Shown one piece after another: positions 28,501 through 37,290 of a DNA stretch of 64,000 nucleotides. Numbering within the stretch: the stretch's first letter is position 1; each line of letters opens with the position of its first letter. The stretch is from an uncultured Cellulomonadaceae bacterium. Lineage in GTDB: Bacteria > Actinomycetota > Actinomycetes > Actinomycetales > Cellulomonadaceae. The notes under the pieces were generated by a model. The model ran no database searches and had not been told where the DNA came from. It was given only the letters and a program-made list of their open reading frames with translations. The position numbers and the translations under genes are program-made. Where the stretch lies: the NCBI GenBank assembly GCA_947495165.1, contig CANLXM010000003.1, positions 62,001-126,000 of the forward strand, in the 5' to 3' direction.

Positions 28501-29386
28501 GCTCGGCCTCGTGCAGATGACCCGCAAGCGCGTAGGCCAGGGCCTCGTCGAGGCGTTCAGCTCCACCTGCGAGCACTGCAACGGTCGCGGGTTCATCGTG
28601 CACACCGAGCCGAACGAGCGCCCGGCGGGCAACGGTGGCGGCCAGCAGCAGTCGGCGCCCAAGGCCGGCGGCGACGAGAAGCGCTCGCGCCGCAAGCGTG
28701 GGGGAGCCAAGGACGAGGTCCCGGCGAACGTGCCGGTCGTCCCCGTGCTGCCCGAGGCCCGCGAGGCTGTCAAGGCCACGCTCGCGACGATCGCCGCCGC
28801 CGCGGCGCACGCCCACGAGCACGACGACCACCCGGCTCCCGCGACGCCGTCGGCCGACGCCGTCGCCGAGGCCAGCGAGGCCGGCACCGCCGACCCGAAG
28901 AACTCGGCCCTCGTGATCGACGTCCTCGCCGAGCTCAAGCGCCACGAGGAGGAGAAGGCGGAGACGGCCGACAAGCCCGACGCGGCCGCCGACGCCGCGC
29001 CCTCCGACGTCGCCGTCGCGCCTGAGGTCGCCGCCGACGCGGTGGCCGACGCCGCCCCGACGGCGGCCGAGGCCGCTCCCACGAAGGCGCCGCGGCGCAG
29101 CACGCGCACCGCGGGGTCTCGCGGACGCACGACCCGTGCGGCGGGCACCACGGCCGCGCCGGCGGGGGCTGCTGATGCTCCCGCCGACGCTCCCCGGTCC
29201 GACGCGCCCGCGGCTGCGGGCCACGACGCAGGCGACGCTGGCGCCGGTGCGGGGGCCGCTCAGGCGGCTCGATTTCCGGCCGACACCAGCGGCAGTGCCG
29301 AGTCCGGTTCCGCCGGTTCCGCCGACGCCGGAGCCGGAGCGTCCGAGCCTGTGGTCGAGGCTGGTGCGTCGCACCCGCAGGACTGA
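25592..29386 (+). CDS. rne: Ribonuclease E/G
   Basis: Endoribonuclease of the Rne/Rng family for rRNA maturation and mRNA decay, 1264 aa. Residues 1-560 are a low-complexity Ala/Pro-rich, alternately acidic and Arg-rich extension. The S1 and catalytic core follows, with MTVVDVNTGKFTG (Mg-binding Asp near residue 889) and IIVIDFIDMV, then the zinc-link CEHCNGRG. A second Ala-rich tail of about 270 residues ends the protein. The split extensions around a central catalytic core are typical of actinobacterial RNase E. The GTG at 25592 has GGAG upstream. Possible partner-binding roles of the tails are inferred. Confidence 0.93.
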   Translation: MNSDSTTASDNAAQPVKKVRRRVVRTAGTPAAADTAAVAPAAEPRTTSAPQSTDRPTLDVMAELASTAPPKRQRSATRPAKAPEALDIEIPERTEPAERPARKRATRPAKAAAAAEQSDGASTEPAASAQSGSEQEPTTAPAAKRPSRSRRATKPAGEGVAAAATEQPAAEQAAPEQAAPADQAPAAERAPRQRRSRAKATNADQLTLEAAAADAEAPVEAPATDDAPQGRRRGRASATAVPEAAPDTAPEADAAAQPEATERPARSRRSRGPRSAGAGEAAATNEAASPANEAAAAEPTAADSAADDAAPAERKSSRSRGGRSRKAAGPASESTDAPAATDAAPDAPADDAADTAGAAQGRAASGAVLFQAPETTPRRTRRRVSAAAGPPEAVVPALVETAADEDAELEETEDDNLDPDVEHTDAGASAGDDSADEDDDDSDNDDEQGSAPRRRRRRGGRGRRSRSQSGSSSDSEDDADDNGNGRGDRAGRNDDDAADEDTDASDNAEGADNGEDDDEGSSRRRRRRRRGSRGESDTPRSSSSGRTRAPSDEVTALKGSTRLEAKRQRRREGRDAGRRRSIITEAEFLARRESVERSMVVREADGRTQIAVLEDGVLVEHYVSQQEQASMAGNVYLGRVQNVLPSMEAAFIDVGKGRNAVLYAGEVNWDAAGLEGQPRRIEQALKSGDSVLVQVTKDPIGHKGARLTSQITLAGRYLVYVPGGGMTGISRKLPDTERSRLKKILRELVPDTAGVIVRTAAEGASEDELRADIARLQGQWEKIEKKAKTASAPALLQGEPDLAIRVVRDIFNDDFSSLVISGDSAWDEISGYVGQLAPDLAERVTKWTGTNDVFAEHRVDEQLAKGMDRKVWLPSGGSLVIDRTEAMTVVDVNTGKFTGSGGTLEETVTRNNIEAAEEIVRQLRLRDIGGIIVIDFIDMVLESNRDLVLRRLVECLGRDRTKHQVAEVTSLGLVQMTRKRVGQGLVEAFSSTCEHCNGRGFIVHTEPNERPAGNGGGQQQSAPKAGGDEKRSRRKRGGAKDEVPANVPVVPVLPEAREAVKATLATIAAAAAHAHEHDDHPAPATPSADAVAEASEAGTADPKNSALVIDVLAELKRHEEEKAETADKPDAAADAAPSDVAVAPEVAADAVADAAPTAAEAAPTKAPRRSTRTAGSRGRTTRAAGTTAAPAGAADAPADAPRSDAPAAAGHDAGDAGAGAGAAQAARFPADTSGSAESGSAGSADAGAGASEPVVEAGASHPQD

Positions 29387-29392
29387 CGAGTC

Positions 29393-29980
29393 ATGAGCAC
29401 CGTCGCCCGCCCGCCCGGAGCGCCCTTGCGCCCCTGGCGGGCCGACGACGTCCCTGCCTACCGGGAGTGGCTGCGGCCGCACCACGACTGGCACCGCTGG
29501 GACGGCCCGTACTTCGCGCGCCCGACCGACGCGGAGGCCGACGCCGCCGCGGCCACGCTCGAGAGTGCGGTCGCCGAGCACGGGGGACTGCCGCCGTCCG
29601 AGCACGGGCTGCCGCCGCGCCGCCTCGTGATCGCCGACGCCGGCACGGACGCCCTGGTCGGCACCGTCTCCTGGCACTGGGAGTCGCGCGAGACGGCCTG
29701 GGCGCGCATGGGCGTCACCGTGTTCGACCCGGCCCAGCGCGGGCGCGGCGTCGGGCGCGGGGCGCTGGCCGCGTGGACCTCGTACCTGTTCGCGCACACC
29801 GACTGGGTGCGGCTGGACTACTCGACGTGGTCGGGGAACGCCGCGATGCTGCGCGTCGGCGAGGTGCTCGGTTTCGCCGAGGAGGCCCGCTTCCGCCAGG
29901 CGCGCGTGGTCGACGACGTCCGCTACGACTCGGTCGTCATGGGCGTGCTCCGCGACGAGTGGGTGGAGCGCCCAGTGTGA
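29393..29980 (+). CDS. GNAT family N-acetyltransferase
   Basis: A 195-aa acetyltransferase of the RimJ/RimL-like type, acceptor unknown. The opening LRPWRADDVPAYREWL, the acetyl-CoA loop RGRGVGRGAL and the closing SGNAAMLRVGEVLGFAEEARFRQAR are diagnostic. The ATG is 6 nt after the rne stop, so it is probably co-transcribed with rne. The region after it ends the transcript before the rplU promoter. Confidence 0.88.
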   Translation: MSTVARPPGAPLRPWRADDVPAYREWLRPHHDWHRWDGPYFARPTDAEADAAAATLESAVAEHGGLPPSEHGLPPRRLVIADAGTDALVGTVSWHWESRETAWARMGVTVFDPAQRGRGVGRGALAAWTSYLFAHTDWVRLDYSTWSGNAAMLRVGEVLGFAEEARFRQARVVDDVRYDSVVMGVLRDEWVERPV

Positions 29981-30105
29981 GGTGTCGCACGCCCGCGGTG
30001 GACCGGCGCGTCGAGGGTGGGGCGTCGGGTAGAGTGAGGCATCATCGTGCCTCGGTGCCCCTCGTGCGGGCGCTTGCGCGGGGTGGGTGCGGCTCGGCCG
30101 GTCAT

Positions 30106-30134
30106 TTGACCGCCTGCCGTGCGCCCCGTAACCT
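30106..30134 (+). promoter_or_regulatory. Strong sigma-70-type promoter for rplU-rpmA
   Basis: TTGACC at 30106-30111 and TAACCT at 30129-30134 are separated by exactly 17 bp. This is the best canonical promoter in the window. It gives an mRNA leader of about 85 nt before the rplU ATG, unlike the leaderless genes around it. A second TAGAGT-type hexamer near 30031 could be an additional start. Confidence 0.7.
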
Positions 30135-30225
30135 TGATCGTCGGCGCGAAAAGTGTTGTGCCGGTTCCCGTGTGCTCCTGGAGCGATCAAGTCCAGTGAT
30201 GAGCACGCCGTGAAGACCTAGAGAG

Positions 30226-30546
30226 ATGAGCAGCAACGTGGTGTACGCGATCGTCAAGGCTGGTGGCCGCCAGGAGAAGGTTTCCGTGGGTGACGTCGTC
30301 GTCGTCGACCGTCTCTCCGGCGGCGCCGGCGAGTCTGTCCAGCTGCCTGCCCTCCTGCTTGTGGACGGGGAGAAGGTGACCACCGACGCTGCGGCGCTCG
30401 CGAAGGTCACCGTCACCGCGGAGATCGTTCGGGACGAGAAGGGCCCGAAGATCGAGATCCTCAAGTACAAGAACAAGACTGGCTACCGGGTCCGCAAGGG
30501 CCACCGTCAGCAGCTGACCCGCCTCAAGGTCACCGGCATCAAGTGA
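30226..30546 (+). CDS. rplU: 50S ribosomal protein L21
   Basis: A 106-aa large-subunit protein that binds 23S r[20 protein letters not shown] at the N terminus and the basic [16 protein letters not shown] segment near the C terminus are characteristic. The ATG at 30226 is used; a GTG at 30238 that begins VYAIVKAGG is the alternative, since many L21 proteins start there. It forms an operon with rpmA. Confidence 0.96.
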   Translation: MSSNVVYAIVKAGGRQEKVSVGDVVVVDRLSGGAGESVQLPALLLVDGEKVTTDAAALAKVTVTAEIVRDEKGPKIEILKYKNKTGYRVRKGHRQQLTRLKVTGIK

Positions 30547-30620
30547 TGCCTCGCGGCGCCTGAGACGGCGTCGTTCGAGATCCCCCACTTTTCGTACGCG
30601 ATAGAGAAACAGGTTCCGTC

Positions 30621-30875
30621 ATGGCACACAAGAAGGGTGCGAGCTCCTCTCGCAACGGTCGCGACTCCAACGCCCAGCGCCTCGGCGTCAAGCGCTTCGG
30701 TGGCCAGGTCGTCAAGGCCGGCGAGATCATCGTTCGCCAGCGCGGCACGCACTTCCACCCGGGTGAGGGTGTCGGCCGCGGCAAGGACGACACGCTGTTC
30801 GCTCTCGTCGCCGGTGCCGTCCAGTTCGGTACCCGTCGCGACCGCAAGGTCGTCGACATCGTCGAGGCAGTCTGA
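30621..30875 (+). CDS. rpmA: 50S ribosomal protein L27
   Basis: An 84-aa protein near the peptidyl-transferase centre. It starts [19 protein letters not shown], the uncleaved actinobacterial-type N terminus, and contains [23 protein letters not shown]. It lies 74 nt after rplU and is followed by a terminator, so rplU-rpmA is a two-gene unit separate from obgE. Confidence 0.97.
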   Translation: MAHKKGASSSRNGRDSNAQRLGVKRFGGQVVKAGEIIVRQRGTHFHPGEGVGRGKDDTLFALVAGAVQFGTRRDRKVVDIVEAV

Positions 30876-30892
30876 CCTCGTCACACGCTGAG

Positions 30893-30923
30893 AAGGGGCG
30901 CGCCGGTCACGGTGCGCCCCTTT
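30893..30923 (+). terminator. rplU-rpmA terminator
   Basis: AAGGGGCGC (30893-30901) pairs with GCGCCCCTT (30914-30922) and ends in a short T stretch, 17 nt after the rpmA stop. Confidence 0.8.
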
Positions 30924-30988
30924 CGCATTGCTCGCATGATCTCCGTAGGACCCCGCACGACCCGTAGCACCGCAGAAGGAGCAACACC

Positions 30989-32515
30989 ATGGCCACGTTC
31001 GTCGACCGCGTCGTCCTGCACGCCGCAGGTGGGGACGGCGGCAACGGCTGCGCCTCGATCCGCCGCGAGAAGTTCAAGCCCCTCGCGGGCCCTGACGGCG
31101 GCACCGGCGGCGACGGCGGCAGCGTCATCCTCGTCGTCGACCCTCAGGTCACGACGCTCCTCGAGTTCCACCACTCCCCGCACCGCCGCGCGGACCGTGG
31201 CGGCATGGGCATGGGCGACTACCGCCAGGGCGCGACGGGCGAGGACCTGATCCTGCGTGTGCCCGACGGCACCGTGGTGAAGTCGCCCGAGGGCGAGGTG
31301 CTCGCGGACCTCGTGGGCGAGGGTGCGCAGTACGTCATCGCGCAGGGTGGGCGCGGTGGCCTGGGCAACTGGGGGATCGCGTCGGCCAAGCGCAAGGCCC
31401 CGGGCTTCGCCCTCCTGGGAGAGCCGGGCGACCTGGCCGACGTCGTCCTCGAGCTCAAGACGATCGCCGACGTCGCCCTCGTGGGCTACCCGAGCGCCGG
31501 CAAGTCCTCGCTCATCGCCGCGATCTCCGCCGCGCGGCCCAAGATCGCCGACTACCCGTTCACGACGCTCGTGCCGAACCTCGGAGTCGTACAGGCCGGC
31601 TCGACCCGCTACACGGTCGCCGACGTCCCCGGGCTGATCCCAGGCGCGAGCGAGGGCAAGGGCCTCGGCCTGGAGTTCCTGCGGCACATCGAGCGCTGCG
31701 CCGTGCTGGTGCACGTGCTCGACTGCGCGACCCTCGAGCCGGACCGCGACCCGATCTCCGACCTCGAGGTGATCGAGGCCGAGCTCGCCGCCTACGCCGG
31801 CGACCTCGATCTCGAGGGCACCCGCATCCCGCTCAACGAGCGTCCGCGCATCGTGGTGCTGAACAAGATCGACGTGCCCGAGGCCCGCGAGCTCGCCGAG
31901 ATGGTGCGCCCCGACCTCGAGGCCCGCGGCCTGCAGGTGCTCGAGATCTCGACTGCGAGCCACGAGGGCCTGCGTCCGCTGACGTTCGCGCTCGCCCAGC
32001 ACGTCGAGAAGGCCCGTGCCGCCGCGGCCGAGCCGAGCAAGCAGCGCGTGATCATCCGGCCCAAGGCGGTCGACGACCGCGGCTTCACGGTCACCCGCAA
32101 GCAGGAGGGCGAGCGCGAGTACTTCCAGATTCGCGGCACGAAGCCCGAGCGCTGGGTGCGGCAGACCGACTTCACCAATGACGAGGCCGTGGGGTACCTC
32201 GCGGACCGGCTCGCGGTCATCGGCATCGAGGAGGCCCTGTTCAAGGCCGGCGCGATCGCGGGTGCTGAGGTCGTCATCGGCGAGGGCCCGCGCGCGGTGG
32301 TCTTCGACTGGGAGCCCACGCTCATGACCGGCTCCGAGCTGCTCACGGGACCGCGCGGGACGGACCTGCGCCTCGAGGACTCGGGCCGCAAGACCCGCAA
32401 CCAGAAGCGCGAGCACTACAAGGACCGCATGGACGCCAAGGCGGACGCACGGGCCGAGCTGTGGACCGAGCGCGAAGCCGGGATCTGGACGGACGACGAC
32501 CCTGCGACGTCCTGA
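30989..32515 (+). CDS. obgE: GTPase Obg/CgtA
   Basis: Essential ribosome-associated GTPase acting in 50S assembly and stress signalling, 508 aa. The glycine-rich Obg fold occupies residues 1-160. The G domain has P-loop [26 protein letters not shown] (G3) and NKIDVPE (G4). An OCT domain follows (residues about 350-430), and a charged tail ends the protein. AAGGAG precedes the ATG at good spacing. It starts its own unit after the rpmA terminator and is followed by proB after 16 nt. Confidence 0.96.
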   Translation: MATFVDRVVLHAAGGDGGNGCASIRREKFKPLAGPDGGTGGDGGSVILVVDPQVTTLLEFHHSPHRRADRGGMGMGDYRQGATGEDLILRVPDGTVVKSPEGEVLADLVGEGAQYVIAQGGRGGLGNWGIASAKRKAPGFALLGEPGDLADVVLELKTIADVALVGYPSAGKSSLIAAISAARPKIADYPFTTLVPNLGVVQAGSTRYTVADVPGLIPGASEGKGLGLEFLRHIERCAVLVHVLDCATLEPDRDPISDLEVIEAELAAYAGDLDLEGTRIPLNERPRIVVLNKIDVPEARELAEMVRPDLEARGLQVLEISTASHEGLRPLTFALAQHVEKARAAAAEPSKQRVIIRPKAVDDRGFTVTRKQEGEREYFQIRGTKPERWVRQTDFTNDEAVGYLADRLAVIGIEEALFKAGAIAGAEVVIGEGPRAVVFDWEPTLMTGSELLTGPRGTDLRLEDSGRKTRNQKREHYKDRMDAKADARAELWTEREAGIWTDDDPATS

Positions 32516-32531
32516 GTGACACGATGGGCGC

Positions 32532-33665
32532 GTGACTGCTGAAGCTACGCGCGCCGACGTCGCCCGGGCGGCGCGCGTCGTCGTGAAGATCGGCTCGTCC
32601 TCGCTCACGGGCGCGGACGGCCGCCTCGACCTCGATGCCCTGCATGCTTTGGTGAAGGTCGTCGCGGAGCGCTGGGCGGCGGGCACGCAGGTGGTGCTCG
32701 TGACGTCGGGTGCGATCGCTGCGGCGATCACCCCGCTGGGCCTGAGCGGGCGGCCGACGGACGTCGCGACCGCGCAGGCGGCCGCGTCGGTGGGGCAGGG
32801 CCTGCTGATCGCCCGGTACACCGAGGCGTTCGGCTACCACGGCCTGCGCGTCGGACAGGTGCTGCTCACCGCCGAGGACACCGTGCGCCGCGGCCGGTAC
32901 CGCAACGCCCAGCGCGCGCTCGAGCGGCTGCTCGAGCTCGGCGTCGTGCCGATCATCAACGAGAACGACGCCGTGGCGACCGACGAGATCCGCTTCGGCG
33001 ACAACGACCGGCTCGCCGCCCTGGTCTCGCACCTGGTGCGCGCCGACGCGCTCGTGCTCCTCACTGACGTCGACGGCCTCTACGACGGTCCGCCCAGCCG
33101 GCCCTGCGCGCGGCGCATCGACGAGGTCCGCAAGGCCGACGACCTCGCGGGCATCGAGGTCACGAGCCGCGGCAGCGTCGTCGGCACCGGCGGCATGGTC
33201 ACCAAGCTCGAGTCCGTGCGCATCGCCACGAGCTCCGGCATCCCCGTGGTGCTCACCAACGCGGCCGCGGCCGGGGCAGCGCTCACGGGGGAGCGGACTG
33301 GCACCTTCTTCGCGCCGTACGGCCGACGCCGTACCGCCCGACACCTGTGGCTCGCCCACGCGGCGGACGCCCAGGGGCGCCTGGTGGTGGACGACGGCGC
33401 CGCGACGGCACTGCGCGGGGGCCGCGCGTCGTTGCTCGCGGCGGGCATCACGGGCGTCGAGGGGGACTTCAGCTCGGGCGACGTCGTCGACGTCGTCGAC
33501 CACGGGGGAGCGGTGCTCGCCCGCGGGCTCGTGGCGTTCGACGCGACCGAGCTCCCGAGCCTGCTCGGGCGCACCACGGCCCAGCTCCGGGAGGAGTTCG
33601 GCGAGGGCTACGACCGGATGGTCGTCCACCGCGACGACCTCGTGGTGGTGCGGGCGCGGGCCTGA
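32532..33665 (+). CDS. proB: Glutamate 5-kinase
   Basis: Phosphorylates glutamate in the first step of proline synthesis, 377 aa. The amino acid kinase domain shows VVKIGSSSLT, VTSGAIAA, INENDAVATDEIRFGDND and GTGGMVTKLE. A PUA domain (about residues 285-370) completes the long form. The GTG at 32532 lacks a clear ribosome-binding site and may rely on obgE translation. The partner gene proA lies 2.1 kb downstream. Confidence 0.95.
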   Translation: MTAEATRADVARAARVVVKIGSSSLTGADGRLDLDALHALVKVVAERWAAGTQVVLVTSGAIAAAITPLGLSGRPTDVATAQAAASVGQGLLIARYTEAFGYHGLRVGQVLLTAEDTVRRGRYRNAQRALERLLELGVVPIINENDAVATDEIRFGDNDRLAALVSHLVRADALVLLTDVDGLYDGPPSRPCARRIDEVRKADDLAGIEVTSRGSVVGTGGMVTKLESVRIATSSGIPVVLTNAAAAGAALTGERTGTFFAPYGRRRTARHLWLAHAADAQGRLVVDDGAATALRGGRASLLAAGITGVEGDFSSGDVVDVVDHGGAVLARGLVAFDATELPSLLGRTTAQLREEFGEGYDRMVVHRDDLVVVRARA

Positions 33666-33933
33666 GACCCGAGCTTCGGCATGAATGTACCGGTTCTTCC
33701 GAAGAATGACGGAATGCATCGCGGTCGGCATTTCACGCGCTATCTGACCGGGTGAATAGCGCGCCCGAGACTCAAGCGGTGTGCGTACGTTCCGATAAAC
33801 CCCCTGGATGAACTCGCTACCCACGGGTGTCCCGCGGGCGCTCGCCCGCTCCGGTGGGCCCGCGGGCTGGGCGCGACCGCGTCCGCGTGCCTACGGCGTC
33901 GTCGAAGTCATTCCCTCGGTGGAAGCAGGAAAA

Positions 33934-34482
33934 ATGTTGGATCCCACGATCGGCCCCGGCGAGATGGTCGTGCGCGCAGCCTCCTTCCGGCCGTCTCTGA
34001 TCATCTTCTGGATGCGAACCGAGATCGTGGTGACGAGCGCCCGCGTGGTGGTCCGCGCAGCCGACTCCCTGCTCGGGGTCGTGCCCCTCGGCTCCCGCGA
34101 CAGCTCCTCCGTGGTCGCCGACGTCGCGCCTGCCCGCGTGGAGGTGCGGTTCTCGGCCGGTCGCGGCGTGGTCGCGCTGGTGTTCCTGGTGCTCGGCCTC
34201 GTCCGCATCGCTGATCCGGTGGGGTGGACCGCCCTGCTCGTCGCCGTCGCGCTGTTCCTCCATGCGCTCGACGCGACGCTGGTGCTCCAGGGTGGCAAGG
34301 GCGCGATCGGCGACGTGCACGTCGCCCTCGTAGAGAAGGGCTCGCTCGAGCAGGTGCGCGACGACATCAACAACGTGCTGTTCGCCCAGCAGGCCCAGGC
34401 GGCCCTCGGTGCGCCCGCGGTCGACGACGTGGCCGTCTCGTTCACGACGCCGTCGGTGGCCCGCCCTACGCTCGGGGCATGA
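33934..34482 (+). CDS. PH-domain-like membrane protein, unknown function
   Basis: A 182-aa protein with two adjacent TM segments around residues 77-112 (VVALVFLVLGLVRI and WTALLVAVALFLHAL). The N-terminal domain (RTEIVVTSARVVVRAADSLLGVVPLG) resembles bacterial PH-like YdbT/YdbS folds. An open frame reaches 33808, but the ATG at 33934 has an AGCAGGA ribosome-binding site and begins the conserved-looking part. Its stop overlaps the next ATG by 4 nt. The 268 bp upstream are AT-richer with two small dyads and a possible promoter near 33792. Confidence 0.6.
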   Translation: MLDPTIGPGEMVVRAASFRPSLIIFWMRTEIVVTSARVVVRAADSLLGVVPLGSRDSSSVVADVAPARVEVRFSAGRGVVALVFLVLGLVRIADPVGWTALLVAVALFLHALDATLVLQGGKGAIGDVHVALVEKGSLEQVRDDINNVLFAQQAQAALGAPAVDDVAVSFTTPSVARPTLGA

Positions 34483-34877
34483 CACTGCGACTCGGATTCA
34501 TCGGTATCGTCACCCGCGACATGGCGGCCTCGCTCGCGTTCTACCGCGCGCTCGGCGTCATGATCCCCGAGGGGCAGGCCGACGCGCCCCACGTGGACGC
34601 GTCGCTCGACGACGGCACCGCGCTCGCGTGGGACACCGTCGCCACCATCCAGGGGTTCGACCCGGGCTACGAGCCGCCGACAGGCGGACACAAGATCGCG
34701 CTCGCCTTCGACAAGGGGACGCCCGAGCAGGTCGACGCGGCGTTCGCCGAGCTGGTCGGCGCGGGCTACCGCGGGCACGTCGAGCCGTGGGATGCGCACT
34801 GGGGACAGCGCTACGCGACGCTGCTCGACCCCGACGGCAACTCGGTGGACCTCTTCGCGGTGCTGCCCGCGAACTGA
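34479..34877 (+). CDS. VOC (glyoxalase/bleomycin-resistance-like) family protein
   Basis: A 132-aa vicinal-oxygen-chelate fold protein. It has two beta-alpha-beta repeats: FIGIVTRDMAASLAFYRALG at the start, and WGQRYATLLDPDGNSVDLFA at the end with the usual metal-region DPDGN. The reaction is unknown. The ATG at 34479 overlaps the upstream stop and also follows TACGCT by 6 nt, so it may be both coupled and leaderless. Its last 67 nt overlap the opposite-strand AraC-type gene. Confidence 0.85.
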   Translation: MTLRLGFIGIVTRDMAASLAFYRALGVMIPEGQADAPHVDASLDDGTALAWDTVATIQGFDPGYEPPTGGHKIALAFDKGTPEQVDAAFAELVGAGYRGHVEPWDAHWGQRYATLLDPDGNSVDLFAVLPAN

Positions 34878-35200
34878 CGCGGGCTCACGCCGACCACCCG
34901 GCGGAACTCGCGCGACAGGTGCGGCTGGTCGGCGTACCCGGCCCGAGCGGCAGCGTCGGCGAGCGGGGTGCCCGCACGCAGGAGGGTCTGGGCGCGGTGG
35001 GCGCGCTCGAGGCGCGCGTGCTGGTGGACGTGCGCAGACCATACCTGCGCAACGGGCGGGGCGATCGGGCTGGATGCCGCGGGCCAGGCGGCCCGGGCGC
35101 GCTGCAGGCGTGCGCGCAGACTCGCCGTACCGTGGCGCCCGAGGACGTCATCGAGGGGCAGCAGCTGGTCGGTGATCTCCGAGAGATCGATCCGCCTCAC
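34811..35200 (-). CDS. AraC-type HTH regulator, apparently lacking its N-terminal domain
   Basis: A 129-aa protein. Residues 1-50 resemble the tail of the sensor domain found in longer AraC proteins (TDQLLPLDDVLG, then ARLQRA). Residues about 60-112 are the DNA-binding part (LERAHRAQTLL, LADAAARAGYADQPHLSREFRRVVGVSPRQF). Family members are normally 250-300 aa. In-frame upstream sequence reaches a stop at 35222-35224, which is also the stop of the neighbouring membrane gene. It may be a truncated gene or a minimal regulator. The 3' end overlaps the VOC gene. Confidence 0.6.
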   Translation of the reverse strand: MRRIDLSEITDQLLPLDDVLGRHGTASLRARLQRARAAWPAASSPIAPPVAQVWSAHVHQHARLERAHRAQTLLRAGTPLADAAARAGYADQPHLSREFRRVVGVSPRQFAGSTAKRSTELPSGSSSVA

Positions 35201-35221
35201 TATCGCAGCCCGGTCAAGGCG

Positions 35222-35692
35222 TCAGACGGCGGCCGGTTCCCGATCGTCGATCCTTGAGGCCTGCGCGCGACGCAGCACCCACAGCACCGCGACGAGCGCC
35301 GAGCCCGCGGCAGTGCAGCCCACGAAGGCCAGGACGACGCCGGGCCCGCCGACCCCGACGATCACGAGCAGGTGGAAGAGCGTGCCCGTGGTCAGCGCGG
35401 TGGCGACGGCGACGCTTCCCATGATCGCGTCGAGGCACCGCAGGCCGCGGCGTGTGGTGTGCTCGCGCTTCGAGACCAGCGTGAGGAAGCGCCAGAGGAC
35501 GAGCATCGCCACCTGCAGGGCAGCGATCGCCGCGATCGCGAGGACCGTGTACGGGGTGGCGAGGTGGGCGACCTCGGGGAAGTCGCGCCCCTGGTCGTGG
35601 GCCAGGGACGGGAGCACGGCCTGAACCAGGACAGACCCGAGCAGGACGAGGGACAGCTCGACGCGGAGCAAGCGGAGAACGGTCGGATGCAT
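35222..35692 (-). CDS. DUF2975-like four-TM membrane protein
   Basis: A 156-aa integral membrane protein with four TM helices (residues about 10-28, 46-68, 88-108 and 112-140), similar to the DUF2975 family, whose genes usually sit beside a small HTH regulator. Here the neighbour downstream is the AraC-type gene, 21 nt away on the same strand. A dyad of ATCGA-CTA-TCGAT lies just before the ATG and could be the operator. Function unknown. Confidence 0.65.
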   Translation of the reverse strand: MHPTVLRLLRVELSLVLLGSVLVQAVLPSLAHDQGRDFPEVAHLATPYTVLAIAAIAALQVAMLVLWRFLTLVSKREHTTRRGLRCLDAIMGSVAVATALTTGTLFHLLVIVGVGGPGVVLAFVGCTAAGSALVAVLWVLRRAQASRIDDREPAAV

Positions 35693-35694
35693 CT

Positions 35695-35707
35695 ATCGAC
35701 TATCGAT
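35695..35707. promoter_or_regulatory. Dyad operator candidate before the DUF2975-like gene
   Basis: ATCGA (35695-35699) and TCGAT (35703-35707) form a 5-3-5 dyad directly before the ATG at 35692, overlapping any leaderless -10. Confidence 0.4.
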
Positions 35708-35808
35708 GTTTTCCGATCGGTAGTCAAGGCCAGCCGGCCTGGTGCGACGCATGGCCATCCTCTGGACCGCCCCTGTGCCCAGGCCGGCCCCGCGGCTAGC
35801 CTCGGAGG

Positions 35809-37152
35809 ATGAGCCTCGCACCCACGCGCACCGACCCGCAGGCACAGCCCGACGCCGCGGCCACCCCCGCAGCCGACGGCCCGAGCGCCGACGTCACCGA
35901 GGCGGTCCTCGCGATCGCCCGCCGCGCCAAGGTCGCCGCCCGCGCGCTCGCGACCGCGACGCGCGGCACCAAGGATGCCGCCCTGCACGCGCTCGCCGAC
36001 GCGCTCGTCGCCCACGCGGACGAGATCGTCACCGCGAACGCCGACGACGTCGCCCGCGGCCGCGAGAACGGCATGACCCCGGGGCTCCTCGACCGGCTCA
36101 CCCTCACCCCCGACCGCGTGGGCGCGATCGCCGACGCCCTGCGCGAGCTCGCCAGCCTGCCCGACCCGGTCGGTGAGGTCGTGCGCGGCTCCACGCTGCC
36201 CAACGGCCTGCGCGTGCGCCAGCTGCGCGTCCCCATGGGCGTCGTCGGCATGATCTACGAGGCGCGGCCGAACGTGACCGTGGACGCCGTCGGGCTCACG
36301 CTGAAGTCCGGCAACGCGGTGATCCTGCGCGGCGGCTCGGCGGCGGCGTCGTCCAACAAGGCGATCGTCGAGGTGCTCGGCGAGGCGCTCGTCGCGCAGG
36401 GGCTGCCCGCGGACCTGGTGCAGTCGGTCGACGAGTTCGGCCGCGCCGGGGGAGTGGCGCTCATGCGGGCGCGCGGGCTGGTCGACGTGCTCGTGCCGCG
36501 CGGCGGGGCGGCGCTCATCCAGACGGTCGTGCGCGAGTCCGTCGTGCCCGTGATCGAGACCGGCGTGGGCAACTGCCACGTGTTCGTCGACGCGTCCGCG
36601 GACCCGGCGATGGCCCTCGAGATCGTCCTCAACTCCAAGCTGCACCGCGTCGGCGTGTGCAACGCGGCCGAGACGCTGCTCGTGCACCGCGACATCGCGC
36701 CCACGTTCCTGCCGTCCGCCCTGGCGGCCCTGAACGAAGGCGGGGCCGTCCTGCACGGCGACGCGACGTCGTCGGACCTGGCCCCGCAGGGCGTGGACGT
36801 GCTGCCCGCGACGGACGCCGACTGGGAGACCGAGTACCTCGCGGCGGAGCTCGCCGTGCGCGTGGTCGACTCGCTCGACGAGGCGCTCGAGCACATCCGC
36901 ACCTGGTCGTCCGGTCACACCGACGCGATCGTCACGCAGCACCTGCCGTCGTCGGAGCGGTTCGTCGCGGAGGTCGACTCGGCCGTGGTGAACGTCAACG
37001 CCTCGACGCGGTTCACCGACGGCGGGCAGTTCGGTCTCGGCGCGGAGATCGGCATCTCGACGCAGAAGCTGCACGCCCGCGGCCCCATGGGCCTGGGCGA
37101 GCTCACGACGACGAAGTGGGTCGTCACAGGAGAAGGTCAGGTTCGTGCGTGA
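35809..37152 (+). CDS. proA: Gamma-glutamyl phosphate reductase
   Basis: NADPH-dependent reduction of gamma-glutamyl phosphate to the semialdehyde in proline synthesis, 447 aa. The aldehyde dehydrogenase fold contains [31 protein letters not shown] and the catalytic cysteine region [15 protein letters not shown]. The [25 protein letters not shown] segment closes it. The ATG at 35809 follows TAGCCT by 6 nt, so it is probably leaderless and independent of the genes before it. Confidence 0.95.
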   Translation: MSLAPTRTDPQAQPDAAATPAADGPSADVTEAVLAIARRAKVAARALATATRGTKDAALHALADALVAHADEIVTANADDVARGRENGMTPGLLDRLTLTPDRVGAIADALRELASLPDPVGEVVRGSTLPNGLRVRQLRVPMGVVGMIYEARPNVTVDAVGLTLKSGNAVILRGGSAAASSNKAIVEVLGEALVAQGLPADLVQSVDEFGRAGGVALMRARGLVDVLVPRGGAALIQTVVRESVVPVIETGVGNCHVFVDASADPAMALEIVLNSKLHRVGVCNAAETLLVHRDIAPTFLPSALAALNEGGAVLHGDATSSDLAPQGVDVLPATDADWETEYLAAELAVRVVDSLDEALEHIRTWSSGHTDAIVTQHLPSSERFVAEVDSAVVNVNASTRFTDGGQFGLGAEIGISTQKLHARGPMGLGELTTTKWVVTGEGQVRA

Positions 37153-37290
37153 GGATCGGGTGAAGGCTCGTCGGCGGGCGCGTTCGGGCCTGGCCGGTCA
37201 CGCGGCTCGTGAGAGACTAGGACGCGCTGCCGGGGGAAGGCGCTGAGCCCTCCACCCTGGCCGTCAATCGCCAACAACCAGGAGGACGTC

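Noticed and set aside
25514..30190. A 1558-codon open frame on the minus strand opposite rne
   Set aside because: It is a shadow of the GC-rich, low-complexity rne gene: Arg/Gly/Val-rich, no domains, spanning two real genes and the rplU promoter.
30135..30225. A structured L21-type leader before rplU
   Set aside because: The leader is long enough, but I cannot see a clear stem set matching the known Firmicutes L21 leader, so only the promoter is reported.
33666..33933. An extended N terminus for the PH-like membrane protein from 33808
   Set aside because: The upstream codons are not family-like and lack a ribosome-binding site, whereas the ATG at 33934 has AGCAGGA; small dyads here were too short to call.
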